A DNA stretch of 64,000 nt from Streptococcus lutetiensis. Lineage in GTDB: Bacteria > Bacillota > Bacilli > Lactobacillales > Streptococcaceae. The notes beneath the pieces were generated by a model, which saw only the letters and a program-made list of their open reading frames with translations, was not told the DNA's origin and ran no database searches. Every line of letters begins with the position of its first letter. The stretch's first letter is position 1. The stretch covers positions 868,001 to 932,000 of the forward strand of contig NZ_LS483403.1 of assembly GCF_900475675.1 (NCBI RefSeq), written 5' to 3'. The position numbers and the translations under genes are program-made. Positions 28,604 through 38,620 of this stretch are shown here, in pieces.

Positions 28604-29932
28604 TTATTTACCAAAATTATATCGGTTAAAACGAACTTCAAATATGGTTCCTTTTGGATGATTATCCTTAACTTGAATATCACCTTTTAAGGCATCAACA
28701 ATTTGTTTAGCTAAAGATAGCCCAAGCCCAAAGCCACCTTTTTGACGTGTCCTTGCCTTATCAACGCGATAAAAGCGATCAAAAATTTTCGCTTTATCGG
28801 CGTCACTAATACCCGGTCCATTATCAGCAACGGTTAGAATAGTCTGGCGTTCTGTTGTTTTAACCGTAAATTCAATAAAACCGTCATCATCAGTGTACTT
28901 AATCGCATTATCAAACAAGATTGTCATCAATTGTTTAAGCAAGGTGCGATCAGTTTTTATCGGACGATCCGCAAAATTATGAGAAACAAAAGTTTTACCG
29001 TTTTCTTCGGCAATCATGTTGTAATTCTCAAAAATTTCATTAAATATTGAAGGTTGGATTTCTTCTAATTCAACCTTCAATCCATCATCTCGCCTAGCAA
29101 GATTCAAAAGATTGGTTGTTAAAATACGCATATTACGAACTTCGTCAAGACTCGCTGCAATACTTTCACTGTTATCAAGAATTGTTGCATTCGGTCGTCT
29201 AAAAAGACTTTCAAGTCGGTTTTGAAGCACCGCTAAAGGCGTTCTTAATTCGTGACTAGCATTTTCAACAAAACGCTTTTGTTTTTCATAACTTTCTAAA
29301 ATTGGTTTACGCATCCAATTTGCCAAGTAAATACTTGCTAAAATTGAAATCATCCAGAAAATAATCATGACTGAAACTGTTATGGTTACATAACGTTCGT
29401 TTGCCTCATCAAGCTGACTAACACTGATTAAGAAAGTCGCGTATTCAATCGTTGGATAGTCACTACTATACACTCTAACCGTTAAAACATGGTATTTTTC
29501 GGTTTGACCAAAGATAGTTGTCATTTTCTCATCTTTAATCTCACCAATAGTGTCTTCATCAACACTAGATGCTAATGTCCCGAACTGGACAAACGCATCA
29601 ATTGCATTTACGATTTTCCCATTTGTATCGTACAGTAGCACACTGACATTACTTAAACTTGCCACATTTGAGCTGGGTTTACTTTTTCCAGAATTACTAA
29701 AACTATTATTAGATTGTATGGAATCACTACGCTCCATTGTTCGTGTGACGTAATCACTTGCATTGTCAGCTGCATTTTTTAAAGTAGTATCTACAGAAGA
29801 ATATAGACCATAACGCATAATCTGCAAGATAATCGTGGTCATAATGATGAAAATTCCTGTAAATACAATGAAGAAATGGAAAAAATTAGAAAACGTTCCT
29901 GTTGATAATTTTTTGTGTATGTTATTCAGCAT
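28604..29932 (-). CDS. ciaH: sensor histidine kinase CiaH
   Basis: Membrane sensor of the CiaRH system, which controls competence, cell-wall stress and acid tolerance in streptococci. It has 442 residues. Two membrane segments (about 15-40 and 183-205) flank an extracellular domain. His227 in [12 protein letters not shown] is the phosphorylation site, and the ATPase domain shows N (LFDNAIKYT), G1 (VADNGPGIS) and G2 ([10 protein letters not shown]) boxes. It overlaps ciaR by 11 bp. Its natural terminator is disrupted by the IS. Confidence 0.95.
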   Translation of the reverse strand: MLNNIHKKLSTGTFSNFFHFFIVFTGIFIIMTTIILQIMRYGLYSSVDTTLKNAADNASDYVTRTMERSDSIQSNNSFSNSGKSKPSSNVASLSNVSVLLYDTNGKIVNAIDAFVQFGTLASSVDEDTIGEIKDEKMTTIFGQTEKYHVLTVRVYSSDYPTIEYATFLISVSQLDEANERYVTITVSVMIIFWMISILASIYLANWMRKPILESYEKQKRFVENASHELRTPLAVLQNRLESLFRRPNATILDNSESIAASLDEVRNMRILTTNLLNLARRDDGLKVELEEIQPSIFNEIFENYNMIAEENGKTFVSHNFADRPIKTDRTLLKQLMTILFDNAIKYTDDDGFIEFTVKTTERQTILTVADNGPGISDADKAKIFDRFYRVDKARTRQKGGFGLGLSLAKQIVDALKGDIQVKDNHPKGTIFEVRFNRYNFGK

Positions 29933-30596
29933 CTTTTAGAATATATCCTACACTACGAAGTGTTTGTAGATTTTTAGCAAAACTTGTTCCTTTTAATTTT
30001 TTGCGAATCTTAGAAACATAAACTTCAACAACTGAAATTGTAGTATCGCTATCAAATCCCCAAATACGGTCAAAAATTTGTGATTTTGGCAAAATAACAT
30101 TTTGGTTTTGCAAGAAATAAACCAGTAAATCAAATTCTTTACCTAGTAACTCAACCTTTTCACCGTTAACAGTTGTTGTGTTAGTTGATGTATCGGCTGT
30201 TAATTCGTGGTAAGAAAGAGTATTATCGTTGAATTTTCCAGAGCGTTTCAAAAGCGCTTGAATGCGCATCTTTAATTCTTCGAGATAAAATGGTTTTGTC
30301 AAATAGTCATCTGCACCAAGTTCAAAGCCATGTCCTTTATCATCAAGGCTTTCTTTTGCAGTCATAATTAAGACAGGTGTCGTAATACCTTGTTCACGTA
30401 ATTCTTTCAGAACTTGGAAACCACCTTTTTCTGGCAACATCAGATCAAGCAAAATAAGGTCATAAACACCACTTTCTGCCTCATAAAGTCCTTCTTCACC
30501 ATCAAAGACTTGCATAACATCCGCAAAATCGTCTAAAAAATCAAAGATTGAATTCGATAAACTCAAATCATCTTCTACTAATAAAATCTTAATCAT
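29922..30596 (-). CDS. ciaR: response regulator CiaR
   Basis: OmpR-type regulator of 224 residues. The receiver domain has Asp9/10, phospho-acceptor Asp51 (LILLDLMLP) and Lys in LTKPF. The C-terminal winged helix ends with [12 protein letters not shown] and the LRSVGYIL hairpin. It is transcribed with ciaH and lies downstream of pepN after a terminator, from its own TATAAT (RC near 30620). No TTTAAG-N5-TTTAAG CiaR site was seen at its promoter. Confidence 0.95.
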   Translation of the reverse strand: MIKILLVEDDLSLSNSIFDFLDDFADVMQVFDGEEGLYEAESGVYDLILLDLMLPEKGGFQVLKELREQGITTPVLIMTAKESLDDKGHGFELGADDYLTKPFYLEELKMRIQALLKRSGKFNDNTLSYHELTADTSTNTTTVNGEKVELLGKEFDLLVYFLQNQNVILPKSQIFDRIWGFDSDTTISVVEVYVSKIRKKLKGTSFAKNLQTLRSVGYILKDAE

Positions 30597-30716
30597 ATAT
30601 CTGCTCCCTTATTTACCTTATTATATCATGACTTGACCCTTAGGTCTAAGTATTTAATGCAATTAATTTAGTTTACCAAAAGGATATCGAAACCAACTTA
30701 AGATTTCCTAAAAACA

Positions 30717-30750
30717 TAAAAAAGCGTCTGAGTTTTCACTCAAACACCCT
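30717..30750 (-). terminator. pepN terminator
   Basis: GTGTTTGAGT/ACTCAGACGC stem with G-U pairs and a GAAA loop, then six U on the minus strand. Confidence 0.8.
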
Positions 30751-30763
30751 TTATAAGCACTGC

Positions 30764-33307
30764 TTATTTCACTGCTGCAAGAGCTTCTTCGACAGCAACT
30801 TTACTTGTGCTAATCAAATCAAGACGTGCAGAGATTTCTTTGATACCCATTGTGATGTTACGGCTGATAGCCATGTCATTTAATTGTGGTTCAAAGAAAG
30901 CTTTGTATTCTTCAAGACGTTCAGTTGTCTTGAATGAGTTGGCTGGGTAAATAACGAATTTGTCAAAACTCATGTCACCACCAAGGGCGGCTTTGATCCA
31001 ATCCCAGTTTTCACGAGCCCAAGTCCAAAATGCCCCTTGAGAAAATGGTTTGTCAAGGAATGGACGGTACCAGCTCATCGCCAAGTCCTGAGGTTTAACA
31101 ACGTCTTTATTTTTCAATTCTGCCAAGACACGTTCAACCGTTGCATTTTCTTTTGTATTTGACAATGCTGAAGCTAATTGACGTTTGAAGTTACCATCAT
31201 TAGTTTTCACATAAGTATCAAGATATAGAGATACTAATTCTTCAGTTTCAGCGTGTTTGATTTGGTTGGCAAGAACTGACATACGAATTGAGGCTGGAAT
31301 CGCTTCGATGTTGTCTTTGTGTTGGTGGAAAATAGCCTCCGCTTTTGTGACAGCATCTTCATTATCAGCATACAACATTAATGAAATAGTGTTTTGACGA
31401 ACCATTTCATCTTCGTCTGATTCACCAGCTTTTGGTTCAAATCCTAAGCGTTCGTAGTTTTTTTGCATCAAACGGCTAATCAAAGCTTTAAATTGTGCTT
31501 GTGCTTGACTTCCTTCCTCTAAGAAGATATCCAAACCTTCAACAACTTGAGAAATAGCTTCTGCTACCAAGTATGATGTTTCATCAGAAAGTTTCGTCAA
31601 AAGTGGAACTAACTCAGCGTAAGAAATTTCACCACTTTCAGCAAGCAAACGACGTTCTTGGATAACTTGAAGTTTTGAAACAGTATCGAGTTCAGTCAAT
31701 TGTTCAAGAACTGTATTTAACAACTCACCTTTGTAGTTTGTAATGTAGTGAGCAGTATTTTCTGTATTTAGGCGGAAAGCCCCTTCGTTTTCAGCAGCAA
31801 GTTTGCTGTAATTTGGAATTTCAAGGCGAGCTTGCGTTAAAGTATCTGGAAGACCTTTCCAATTGCTGTTAAGTGGAATTGGCCAAATACGGTTTTCATC
31901 AACATTTTCACCGATGAAGAATTGTTTTTGGCTAAGAACGAGTGTATCATCAACCACTTCAGCAGTAACCACTGGATATCCTGGTTGTTCTAACCATGCA
32001 TCCATGAATGCTGCAACATCTTTTCCTGATGCTTCTGATAAAGCATCCCAAAGGTCACGACCGATTGTATTGCTATATTGATGTTTTTCAAAGTAAATTT
32101 TAAGACCTGCACGGAAATCGTCATCTCCTAACCAGCGACGAAGCATGTGCATCAAGCGGCTACCTTTGGCGTAAACGATAGCTGGATCAAACAAAGTATT
32201 GATTTCATCAGGGTGCTTAACTTCAACGTGAACTGATTGAACACCATCAGTAGCATCACGTTTAAGTGCTAATGGAAGGCCACCTGTTTGGAAATCTTCA
32301 AAGATATTCCATGATGGTTCAATAGCATCAACAGAAACATATTCCATCATGTTGGCAAATGATTCATTCAACCATAAATCATCCCACCATTTCATTGTAA
32401 CAAGGTTACCAAACCATTGGTGAGCTAATTCGTGAGCAACAACAAGCGCAACGCTTTGGCGGCTCTTAACAGTTGAGTTCTCATCAACAAGAAGATAAAC
32501 TTCACGATAAGTTACCAATCCCCAGTTTTCCATAGCTCCAGCCGAGAAATCAGGAAGCGCAACGTGATATGACAATGGAATTGGGTATTTAACACCGAAG
32601 TATTCTTCGTAAAAGTCAATAACACGAACAGCAATATCAAGTGAGAAATCTAATGCTTTAAGAGCATGCGCTTTTGTAGAGAAGACTCCTACTTCTGTTC
32701 CGTTCTTAGTTTTAGCTGTTTTTCCTTGCAAATCACCAAGAGCAAACGCAAGCAAGTATGATGACATACGAGGTGTTGTATCAAATGTCCATAGACCAGT
32801 TTCTTTACGACGTTCAGCATCAACTTCAGGCATATTTGAAAGAACAATTTCACCTTCTGTTTGGTCAAATTTGATACTCAAGTCAAATGTTGCTTTTGCT
32901 TCTGGCTCATCGATACATGGGAATGCTTCACGCGCAAAGTGACTTTCAAATTGAGTTGAGATTACTTCTTTTTTAACACCATCAACAGTGTAATATGATG
33001 GGTAAATTCCAGTCATGTTATCAGTAATATTACCTGAAAACTCAACAACAAGTGTCATTATTCCTGTTTCTGGTAACTCAACATGAACAGCTTCATTGTC
33101 GTTGTCAATCGTAAACTCAAGGTTTTGATTATCTAACAAAACAGAAGCAACCGTTAAATCTTTTTGGTGGAATGAAATAACATTATCTAAAGCTTCACCA
33201 CTAATGGCAACGTTACCTGAAAAAGTTTTAGCTTGACGGTTGATATCAAGGAAAATATTATAATTTTCAGGAACAAACTTTTCAATAAAATGTTCTACAG
33301 TTTTCAT
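30764..33307 (-). CDS. pepN: aminopeptidase N (lysyl aminopeptidase)
   Basis: Cytosolic M1-family zinc metallopeptidase of 847 residues that removes N-terminal residues from peptides. The exopeptidase motif SAGAMENWG is near residue 252, and the zinc motif HELAHQWFGN with the third ligand Glu in LNESFANMMEY follows about 35 residues later. Full length compared with lactococcal PepN (about 846). A TATAAT (RC 33452-33457) lies about 145 bp before the ATG, so the leader is long. It contains the inverted repeat TGTCAGAATTGACA (33416-33429). ATG preceded by AAAGGAG. Confidence 0.97.
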   Translation of the reverse strand: MKTVEHFIEKFVPENYNIFLDINRQAKTFSGNVAISGEALDNVISFHQKDLTVASVLLDNQNLEFTIDNDNEAVHVELPETGIMTLVVEFSGNITDNMTGIYPSYYTVDGVKKEVISTQFESHFAREAFPCIDEPEAKATFDLSIKFDQTEGEIVLSNMPEVDAERRKETGLWTFDTTPRMSSYLLAFALGDLQGKTAKTKNGTEVGVFSTKAHALKALDFSLDIAVRVIDFYEEYFGVKYPIPLSYHVALPDFSAGAMENWGLVTYREVYLLVDENSTVKSRQSVALVVAHELAHQWFGNLVTMKWWDDLWLNESFANMMEYVSVDAIEPSWNIFEDFQTGGLPLALKRDATDGVQSVHVEVKHPDEINTLFDPAIVYAKGSRLMHMLRRWLGDDDFRAGLKIYFEKHQYSNTIGRDLWDALSEASGKDVAAFMDAWLEQPGYPVVTAEVVDDTLVLSQKQFFIGENVDENRIWPIPLNSNWKGLPDTLTQARLEIPNYSKLAAENEGAFRLNTENTAHYITNYKGELLNTVLEQLTELDTVSKLQVIQERRLLAESGEISYAELVPLLTKLSDETSYLVAEAISQVVEGLDIFLEEGSQAQAQFKALISRLMQKNYERLGFEPKAGESDEDEMVRQNTISLMLYADNEDAVTKAEAIFHQHKDNIEAIPASIRMSVLANQIKHAETEELVSLYLDTYVKTNDGNFKRQLASALSNTKENATVERVLAELKNKDVVKPQDLAMSWYRPFLDKPFSQGAFWTWARENWDWIKAALGGDMSFDKFVIYPANSFKTTERLEEYKAFFEPQLNDMAISRNITMGIKEISARLDLISTSKVAVEEALAAVK

Positions 33308-33497
33308 ATAACTCCTTTAAAACGTAGAATGAGGACCAACATATTGTTTGCCCCATATCACTTAATCTTTTAAAATTTAAGTTTGGTACCAAGTATTGTT
33401 ATCATTTTTTGCAAATGTCAGAATTGACACACAATACTTTCAAACCTCATCATTATATCACAAAATATGATATATGTCAGTTTTAAAAATCTTGTAA

Positions 33498-33536
33498 ACA
33501 AAAGAAGGTTACCACTAGCAGGCAGCCTTTCTTTTG
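33498..33536 (-). terminator. terminator of the pst-phoU operon
   Basis: Imperfect hairpin between AAAAGAAGGTTACC and GGCAGCCTTTCTTTT, directly after phoU on the minus strand. Confidence 0.7.
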
Positions 33537-33537
33537 T

Positions 33538-34191
33538 TTATAATTCAATTATTTTTCCTGTTTTAAGGTAAATAACCCATTCACAAAGGTTACGAGCATA
33601 GTCACCAATACGTTCTAAGTAAGTGATAACTTGAAGATATTCTTTACCAGCAAATACTGTATCTGGTTGTTGGCGGATTGATTCAACAGCCATATTTTGA
33701 ATTTCTTTAAAGTAATTATCGATCACTTCATCAGAAGCAGCGACTTCATAAGCACGTTCTTCATCACCAATCACATAAACGTCAAGTGCTTCTTCGACCA
33801 TGTTACGAACAGCTTTACCCATTTTTTTGATTTCTACTTCTACTTCTGGCAAACGTTCTTCACCTTTAACGCGAATAGTTGCTTTTGCGATAGATGCTGC
33901 ATGGTCACCCATACGTTCAACATCACTTGAAGCTTTCAAAACAGTGATAACTGTACGCAAATCTTGTGATACAGGTTGTTGAAGAGCGATAATCTCGAGA
34001 GATTTCTTTTCAAGCTTAGTTTCAAAGTTATTGACAATTTCATCACCCTCGATAACTTCTTTTGCCAATTCACGGTCATGGCTGATGAATGCTTGAACTG
34101 TTTTGTTAATTTGTGACAACACTTCAGTACCCATAGCATAGAATTGGTTATGCAATTTTTCTAATTCATCATCAAATTTTGATCTTAACAT
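33538..34191 (-). CDS. phoU: phosphate transport regulator PhoU
   Basis: 217-residue all-helical protein with two PhoU repeats (about 10-105 and 115-210), including ERMGDHAASIAKA and ERIGDYARNLCEWV, the metal-binding E/DxxxD signatures of the family. It couples Pst activity to signalling and limits phosphate uptake. Last gene of the pst operon, 30 bp after pstB. ATG with AAAGGAGATGATA upstream. Confidence 0.95.
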   Translation of the reverse strand: MLRSKFDDELEKLHNQFYAMGTEVLSQINKTVQAFISHDRELAKEVIEGDEIVNNFETKLEKKSLEIIALQQPVSQDLRTVITVLKASSDVERMGDHAASIAKATIRVKGEERLPEVEVEIKKMGKAVRNMVEEALDVYVIGDEERAYEVAASDEVIDNYFKEIQNMAVESIRQQPDTVFAGKEYLQVITYLERIGDYARNLCEWVIYLKTGKIIEL

Positions 34192-34221
34192 AGTATCATC
34201 TCCTTTTGAGTGTTCCCAAAA

Positions 34222-34980
34222 CTAACCAAATTTACCAGTGATATAATCTTCGGTTTCTTTGCATTTAGGATTCATGAACATTTCATGAGTTTTTCCGTAT
34301 TCAATAAGTTTACCATCTAGGAAGAAACCTGTACGGTCTGAAATACGTGAAGCTTGTTGCATTGAACGTGTTACAAGAAGCATAGTGTATTTATCTTTCA
34401 AACCATAAAGAGTATCTTCAACCTTACCAGCTGAGATTGGATCAAGCGCTGATGTCGGTTCGTCAAGTAAAATGATTTTTGGACTTGTCGCTAAAACACG
34501 CGCGACACAAACACGTTGCTGCTGACCACCAGACAAGCCAAGGGCTGAATCGTGCAAACGGTCTTTTACTTCATCCCAGATTGAAGCTCCAATCAAAGAA
34601 CTTTCAACCGCTTCATCTAAAACTTGCTTATCTTTAATTCCTTTTAGACGTAGGCCATAAACAATATTTTCATAGATTGACATTGGAAATGGATTTGGTT
34701 GTTGGAAAACCATTCCAATTTCTTTACGAAGTTCAACGGTATCTGTTCGTGGACTATAAATGTTATGTCCATTATAAACGATTGAGCCTGTTAATGTCAC
34801 CTCTGGATTCAAATCTCCCATTCGGTTAATTGAACGAAGAAGAGTTGATTTACCTGAACCAGATGGACCAATAAGTGCTGTGATTTCATTAGGATAGAAA
34901 TCCATAGAGACATTATTGAGCGCTTTTTTCTTATTATAGTAAACAGATAAGTCTCTTACTTTTAAAATAGGTTCTGTCAT
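34222..34980 (-). CDS. pstB: phosphate ABC transporter ATPase (second copy, H-loop changed)
   Basis: 252-residue PstB. Walker [11 protein letters not shown]-loop MVFQQPNPF, signature LSGGQQQR and Walker [14 protein letters not shown] are intact. The switch region reads [15 protein letters not shown] instead of the normal [13 protein letters not shown], so the H-loop His that contacts ATP gamma-phosphate is Arg or Ser here. I recall the same change in other streptococcal PstB proteins, which suggests a conserved asymmetric pair with the other PstB. 11 bp after the other pstB. Confidence 0.94.
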   Translation of the reverse strand: MTEPILKVRDLSVYYNKKKALNNVSMDFYPNEITALIGPSGSGKSTLLRSINRMGDLNPEVTLTGSIVYNGHNIYSPRTDTVELRKEIGMVFQQPNPFPMSIYENIVYGLRLKGIKDKQVLDEAVESSLIGASIWDEVKDRLHDSALGLSGGQQQRVCVARVLATSPKIILLDEPTSALDPISAGKVEDTLYGLKDKYTMLLVTRSMQQASRISDRTGFFLDGKLIEYGKTHEMFMNPKCKETEDYITGKFG

Positions 34981-34991
34981 GTCTTGCCTTT

Positions 34992-35795
34992 CTAACCAAA
35001 GTGTCCTGACACATAATCGCTAGTTGATTGCAATTTGGCATTTTGGAAAATATTATTAGTTTTATCGTATTCGATCAAATCCCCCAAATAGAAGAAGGCT
35101 GTATAATCACTAGCACGTGCAGCTTGTTGCATGTTATGAGTAACAATAATGATTGTGTAATTTTTTTTCAACTCAAACATCGTATCTTCTAATTGCATTG
35201 TTGCAACTGGGTCGAGGGCTGATGCAGGTTCGTCCATCAAAAGAATATTTGGTTTTACAGCAATGGCACGAGCAATACACAAACGTTGTTGTTGACCACC
35301 TGAAAGTGTAAAGGCTGATTTGTGCAAATCATCTTTTACTTGATCCCAGAGAGCAGCTTGTTTTAGAGAAGTTTCAACAATTTCATCTAAAAATTGTTTA
35401 TCTTTGACACCTGCACGCTCATAAGCAAATGTAATATTTTTATAAATTGATTTAGCAAATGGATTTGGCCGTTGGAAAACCATTCCGATGTGCTTACGCA
35501 TTTCGTAAACATTAATGTTTTTGGCATTAACATCAATACCTTCGTACAAAATTTGTCCAGTGACTTTTGCAATGTCAATAGTATCGTTCATACGATTTAG
35601 ACTACGAAGAAAAGTTGATTTACCACATCCTGAAGGTCCGATAAGAGCAGTGATTTTATTTTTTTCAAACTGCATATCAATTCCCTTGATAGCTTCTTTT
35701 TGACCATAGTAAACATGAAGGTCTTTTGTAGCTAGGGCTAATTTTTCTTCAGGAAAAGTAATAATATGTCTTTCATTCCAGTTATACTTTGTCAT
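34992..35795 (-). CDS. pstB: phosphate ABC transporter ATPase (first copy)
   Basis: 267-residue PstB with a longer N-terminus. Walker [11 protein letters not shown]-loop MVFQRPNPF, signature LSGGQQQR, Walker [14 protein letters not shown] and a normal H-loop [16 protein letters not shown]. Likely pairs with the downstream PstB as a heterodimer under PstC-PstA. Starts 10 bp after pstA with GGAGAAG upstream. Confidence 0.95.
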   Translation of the reverse strand: MTKYNWNERHIITFPEEKLALATKDLHVYYGQKEAIKGIDMQFEKNKITALIGPSGCGKSTFLRSLNRMNDTIDIAKVTGQILYEGIDVNAKNINVYEMRKHIGMVFQRPNPFAKSIYKNITFAYERAGVKDKQFLDEIVETSLKQAALWDQVKDDLHKSAFTLSGGQQQRLCIARAIAVKPNILLMDEPASALDPVATMQLEDTMFELKKNYTIIIVTHNMQQAARASDYTAFFYLGDLIEYDKTNNIFQNAKLQSTSDYVSGHFG

Positions 35796-35805
35796 CTCTT
35801 CTCCT

Positions 35806-36693
35806 TTATTTTGCTGACGTTAATTTGGCGTGAAGCTTTTTACCGATATAACGTGCTGAGAGGTTGAAAATTAAGATGAAAATCAAAAGAACTGCAGCAC
35901 TTCCTTGCGACACTTGAGTCGCATCAGGAATCGTTCCTTCACTATTAACCTTCCAAATGTGAACAGCCAAAGTTTCGGCTTGACGGAAAATTGAAATCGG
36001 ACTTGTAACGCTTAGCGGATTCCAGTTTGACCAATCAAGAGCTGGTGCTGATTGACCAGCCGTGTAAATAAGCGCTGCTGCTTCACCAAAGATACGACCT
36101 GAGGCAAGAACAATACCAGTCACAATACTTGGAAGAGCTTCTGGAATTACCACATGAACTACTGTTTCCCAACGTGACAAACCGAGTGCAAGTCCTGCTT
36201 CACGTTGTGTGTGGTGAACATTACGAAGACCGTCTTCAACATTACGTGTCATTTGAGGAAGGTTGAAGACAGTAAGTGCAAGGGCACCTGAGATAATTGA
36301 AAATCCATATTGAAATTGAACAACGAAAATCAGATAACCAAACAAACCGACAACAACAGATGGTAAAGATGAAAGGATTTCAATACATGTTCTGATGAAG
36401 TTTGTAAAGCGTCCTTTTTTCGCGTATTCAGATAAGTAAATTCCTGCTCCCATTGATAAAGGAATAGAAATAACCAATGTGATTACCAAAAGAAAGAGGG
36501 AATTATACAATTGAATCCCAATACCACCACCTGCTTCATACGATGATGATTTACCAGTCAAGAATGACCAGTTAACATGAGGTAATCCATTTACCAAGAT
36601 ATATAGTAGTAATGATGCCAAAATCGCAACAATAATTCCAGCAATTGTATAGAGAATTCCTGTTGCTAACTTATCAAATTTCTTAGCGTGCAT
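35806..36693 (-). CDS. pstA: phosphate ABC transporter permease PstA
   Basis: Integral membrane subunit with about six helices, 295 residues from the ATG at 36693 ([12 protein letters not shown]), which has GAAAGAGAA upstream. The frame is open to 36729 but lacks a ribosome site there. The EAA coupling loop [24 protein letters not shown] is clear. It overlaps pstC by 11 bp. Works with PstC to form the channel for phosphate. Confidence 0.95.
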   Translation of the reverse strand: MHAKKFDKLATGILYTIAGIIVAILASLLLYILVNGLPHVNWSFLTGKSSSYEAGGGIGIQLYNSLFLLVITLVISIPLSMGAGIYLSEYAKKGRFTNFIRTCIEILSSLPSVVVGLFGYLIFVVQFQYGFSIISGALALTVFNLPQMTRNVEDGLRNVHHTQREAGLALGLSRWETVVHVVIPEALPSIVTGIVLASGRIFGEAAALIYTAGQSAPALDWSNWNPLSVTSPISIFRQAETLAVHIWKVNSEGTIPDATQVSQGSAAVLLIFILIFNLSARYIGKKLHAKLTSAK

Positions 36694-37600
36694 AGTTTCT
36701 CTTTCTTTCTCTTGTAATAAATTTAACAAGCATATTGAATCCTAAACTCATAATGAGTAGAACCAACGCTAGTGACCAAAGAACATTATTTTGAACGGTT
36801 CCCATAACGGTATTACCGATTCCCATTGTAAGAACGGATGTTAGGGTTGCTGCTGGAGTTGTTAGAGATATTGGTACAACAGCTGAGTTACCAACGACCA
36901 TTTGGATAGCCAAGGCTTCACCAAAGGCACGTGCCATACCGAAAATAACTGCGGTAAAGATACCAGGTCTAGCAGCATTTAAAATAACTCGCCAGATTGT
37001 TTGCCAACGAGTAGCTCCCATCGCTAAACTAGCTTCTTTATAATGTCTTGGCACTGCTTTTAAACTATCAATTGTCATGAAAGTTACCGTTGGTAAAATC
37101 ATAACAAACAAAACGCAGACACCAGATAAGATACCGAACCCAGTTCCACCAAAGATAGAACGTGTAAAGGGTACGATAACTTGCAAACCAATGAATCCAT
37201 AAACAACAGATGGAATACCTGTTAATAATTCAATAGCTGGTTGAAGAATTTTGGCTCCATATTTTGGAGAAATTTCTGTCATAAAGACTGCTGCACCAAT
37301 AGCAATCGGAGTTGCTACTAAGGCAGATAAAATAGTTACAATAAATGATCCTAAAATCATCGGAAGAGCTCCAAATGATCCTGAACTTGGATCCCACTTA
37401 CTTCCAAAGAGGAATGTGATTGGATTAACACCATCGACAAAGAAAGTTGATAATCCTTTTTGGGCAACGAAGATTAAAATCATTGCCACGATGAAAACAA
37501 TCAGTACTAAACAAAAGAATGTGATGCCTTTTCCGAACTTCTCAAGGCGAGAATTTTTTGAAGGCGTCGTTAACTGTTTCTCAAGATCTTGATTTCTCAT
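36683..37600 (-). CDS. pstC: phosphate ABC transporter permease PstC
   Basis: 305 residues, about six membrane segments. The EAA loop KEASLAMGATRWQTIWRVILNAA contacts PstB, and the family motif TGIPSVVYGFIGL is near the middle. ATG with AAGGAG seven bases upstream, 9 bp after pstS. N-terminus is cytoplasmic and basic. Confidence 0.96.
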   Translation of the reverse strand: MRNQDLEKQLTTPSKNSRLEKFGKGITFFCLVLIVFIVAMILIFVAQKGLSTFFVDGVNPITFLFGSKWDPSSGSFGALPMILGSFIVTILSALVATPIAIGAAVFMTEISPKYGAKILQPAIELLTGIPSVVYGFIGLQVIVPFTRSIFGGTGFGILSGVCVLFVMILPTVTFMTIDSLKAVPRHYKEASLAMGATRWQTIWRVILNAARPGIFTAVIFGMARAFGEALAIQMVVGNSAVVPISLTTPAATLTSVLTMGIGNTVMGTVQNNVLWSLALVLLIMSLGFNMLVKFITRERKRNYAR

Positions 37601-37609
37601 AGTATCTCC

Positions 37610-38476
37610 TTATTTTGCTGTAACAGTACCATCAGCTGATTTGGTAACTTTCATTTCATTAACTGAAATGTAGCCCATATGTTCAACGATCCCTTCTTGA
37701 ACTTCATCACTCATGACGTAATCCAAAAATTCTTTAGTCAAACCTGTTGGTTTACCTTTCGTGTACATATGTTCATATGACCAAAGCGGCCAATTGTTTT
37801 TAGTTACATTTTCGGTTGTTGGTTTGTATCCATTTAGACGAATAGTCTTAACAGAACTATCAACGTAAGCAAAAGCAAGATAAGAAATAGCTCCTGGAGT
37901 TTGCGAAACAATTGACTTAACCATACCGTTTGAGTCTTGTTCTTGACTTTGAATAGCTGGATCACCTTTCATGATGATGCCATCAAATGTCGCACGTGAC
38001 CCCGAACTTGCTGCACGGTTAATAATTGAAATAGTTAAGTCTGGCCCACCAACTTCTTTCCAGTTAGTAATTTTACCTGTAAAGATTTGGTGCAATTGCT
38101 CAGTTGTTAGATTGTTAACAGATACCTTTTTGTTAACAATAACTGCAAGACCTGCTACTGCTACTTGGTGATCAACCAACTTATCAGCATTGATACCTTC
38201 TTTTTCTTCTGCGAAAACATCGCTATTACCAATTTGAACAGCCCCTGACTGAACTTGTGAAAGACCTGTACCAGATCCACCACCTTGGACATTGACTGTC
38301 TTACCAATATTCGTCGATCCGAACTCATCAGCGGCAGCTTCAACAAGTGGTTGTAGAGCTGTCGATCCTACACTGGTAATCGACTGACCCTTGTCAATCC
38401 AGCTTGAGCAACCAGATAATATAAAGGCTACTGAGGTAGCTAGCAATAAAAAGCTAAGAATTTTCATTTTTTTCAT
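37610..38476 (-). CDS. pstS: phosphate-binding lipoprotein PstS
   Basis: Surface receptor of the Pst importer, 288 residues. Signal peptide with lipobox FILSGC (Cys23). The phosphate-binding segments [28 protein letters not shown] and [15 protein letters not shown] follow the PstS pattern. First gene of the six-gene operon; expected to be induced by phosphate starvation, in streptococci through a PnpRS-type system not present in this window. Confidence 0.96.
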   Translation of the reverse strand: MKKMKILSFLLLATSVAFILSGCSSWIDKGQSITSVGSTALQPLVEAAADEFGSTNIGKTVNVQGGGSGTGLSQVQSGAVQIGNSDVFAEEKEGINADKLVDHQVAVAGLAVIVNKKVSVNNLTTEQLHQIFTGKITNWKEVGGPDLTISIINRAASSGSRATFDGIIMKGDPAIQSQEQDSNGMVKSIVSQTPGAISYLAFAYVDSSVKTIRLNGYKPTTENVTKNNWPLWSYEHMYTKGKPTGLTKEFLDYVMSDEVQEGIVEHMGYISVNEMKVTKSADGTVTAK

Positions 38477-38547
38477 TTGCGATTCCTACTTCTTTTTTGA
38501 AAATAAAAAGTAATTGACATGAAGTGTTACAAACACCCCACATGCAA

Positions 38548-38575
38548 ATAGTAACATATCACTGAAAACTTGAAA
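38548..38575 (-). promoter_or_regulatory. pst operon promoter
   Basis: Minus-strand TTTCAA (38570-38575), 16 bp, TACTAT (38548-38553), about 70 bp before the pstS ATG. Confidence 0.55.
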
Positions 38576-38620
38576 AGTGGTTTTCAGGCCATCACATTCA
38601 AAAATTGTACCTATAACAGT

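Larger units (their letters stand above)
27144..28604. other. terminator hairpin split by an insertion sequence
   Basis: AAAAAGGCT (27144-27152) and its complement AGCCTTTTT (28596-28604) flank the IS. Before insertion they would have faced each other across a short loop, ending ciaRH (minus strand) and probably acting both ways. The arms are now 1.4 kb apart. Confidence 0.65.
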
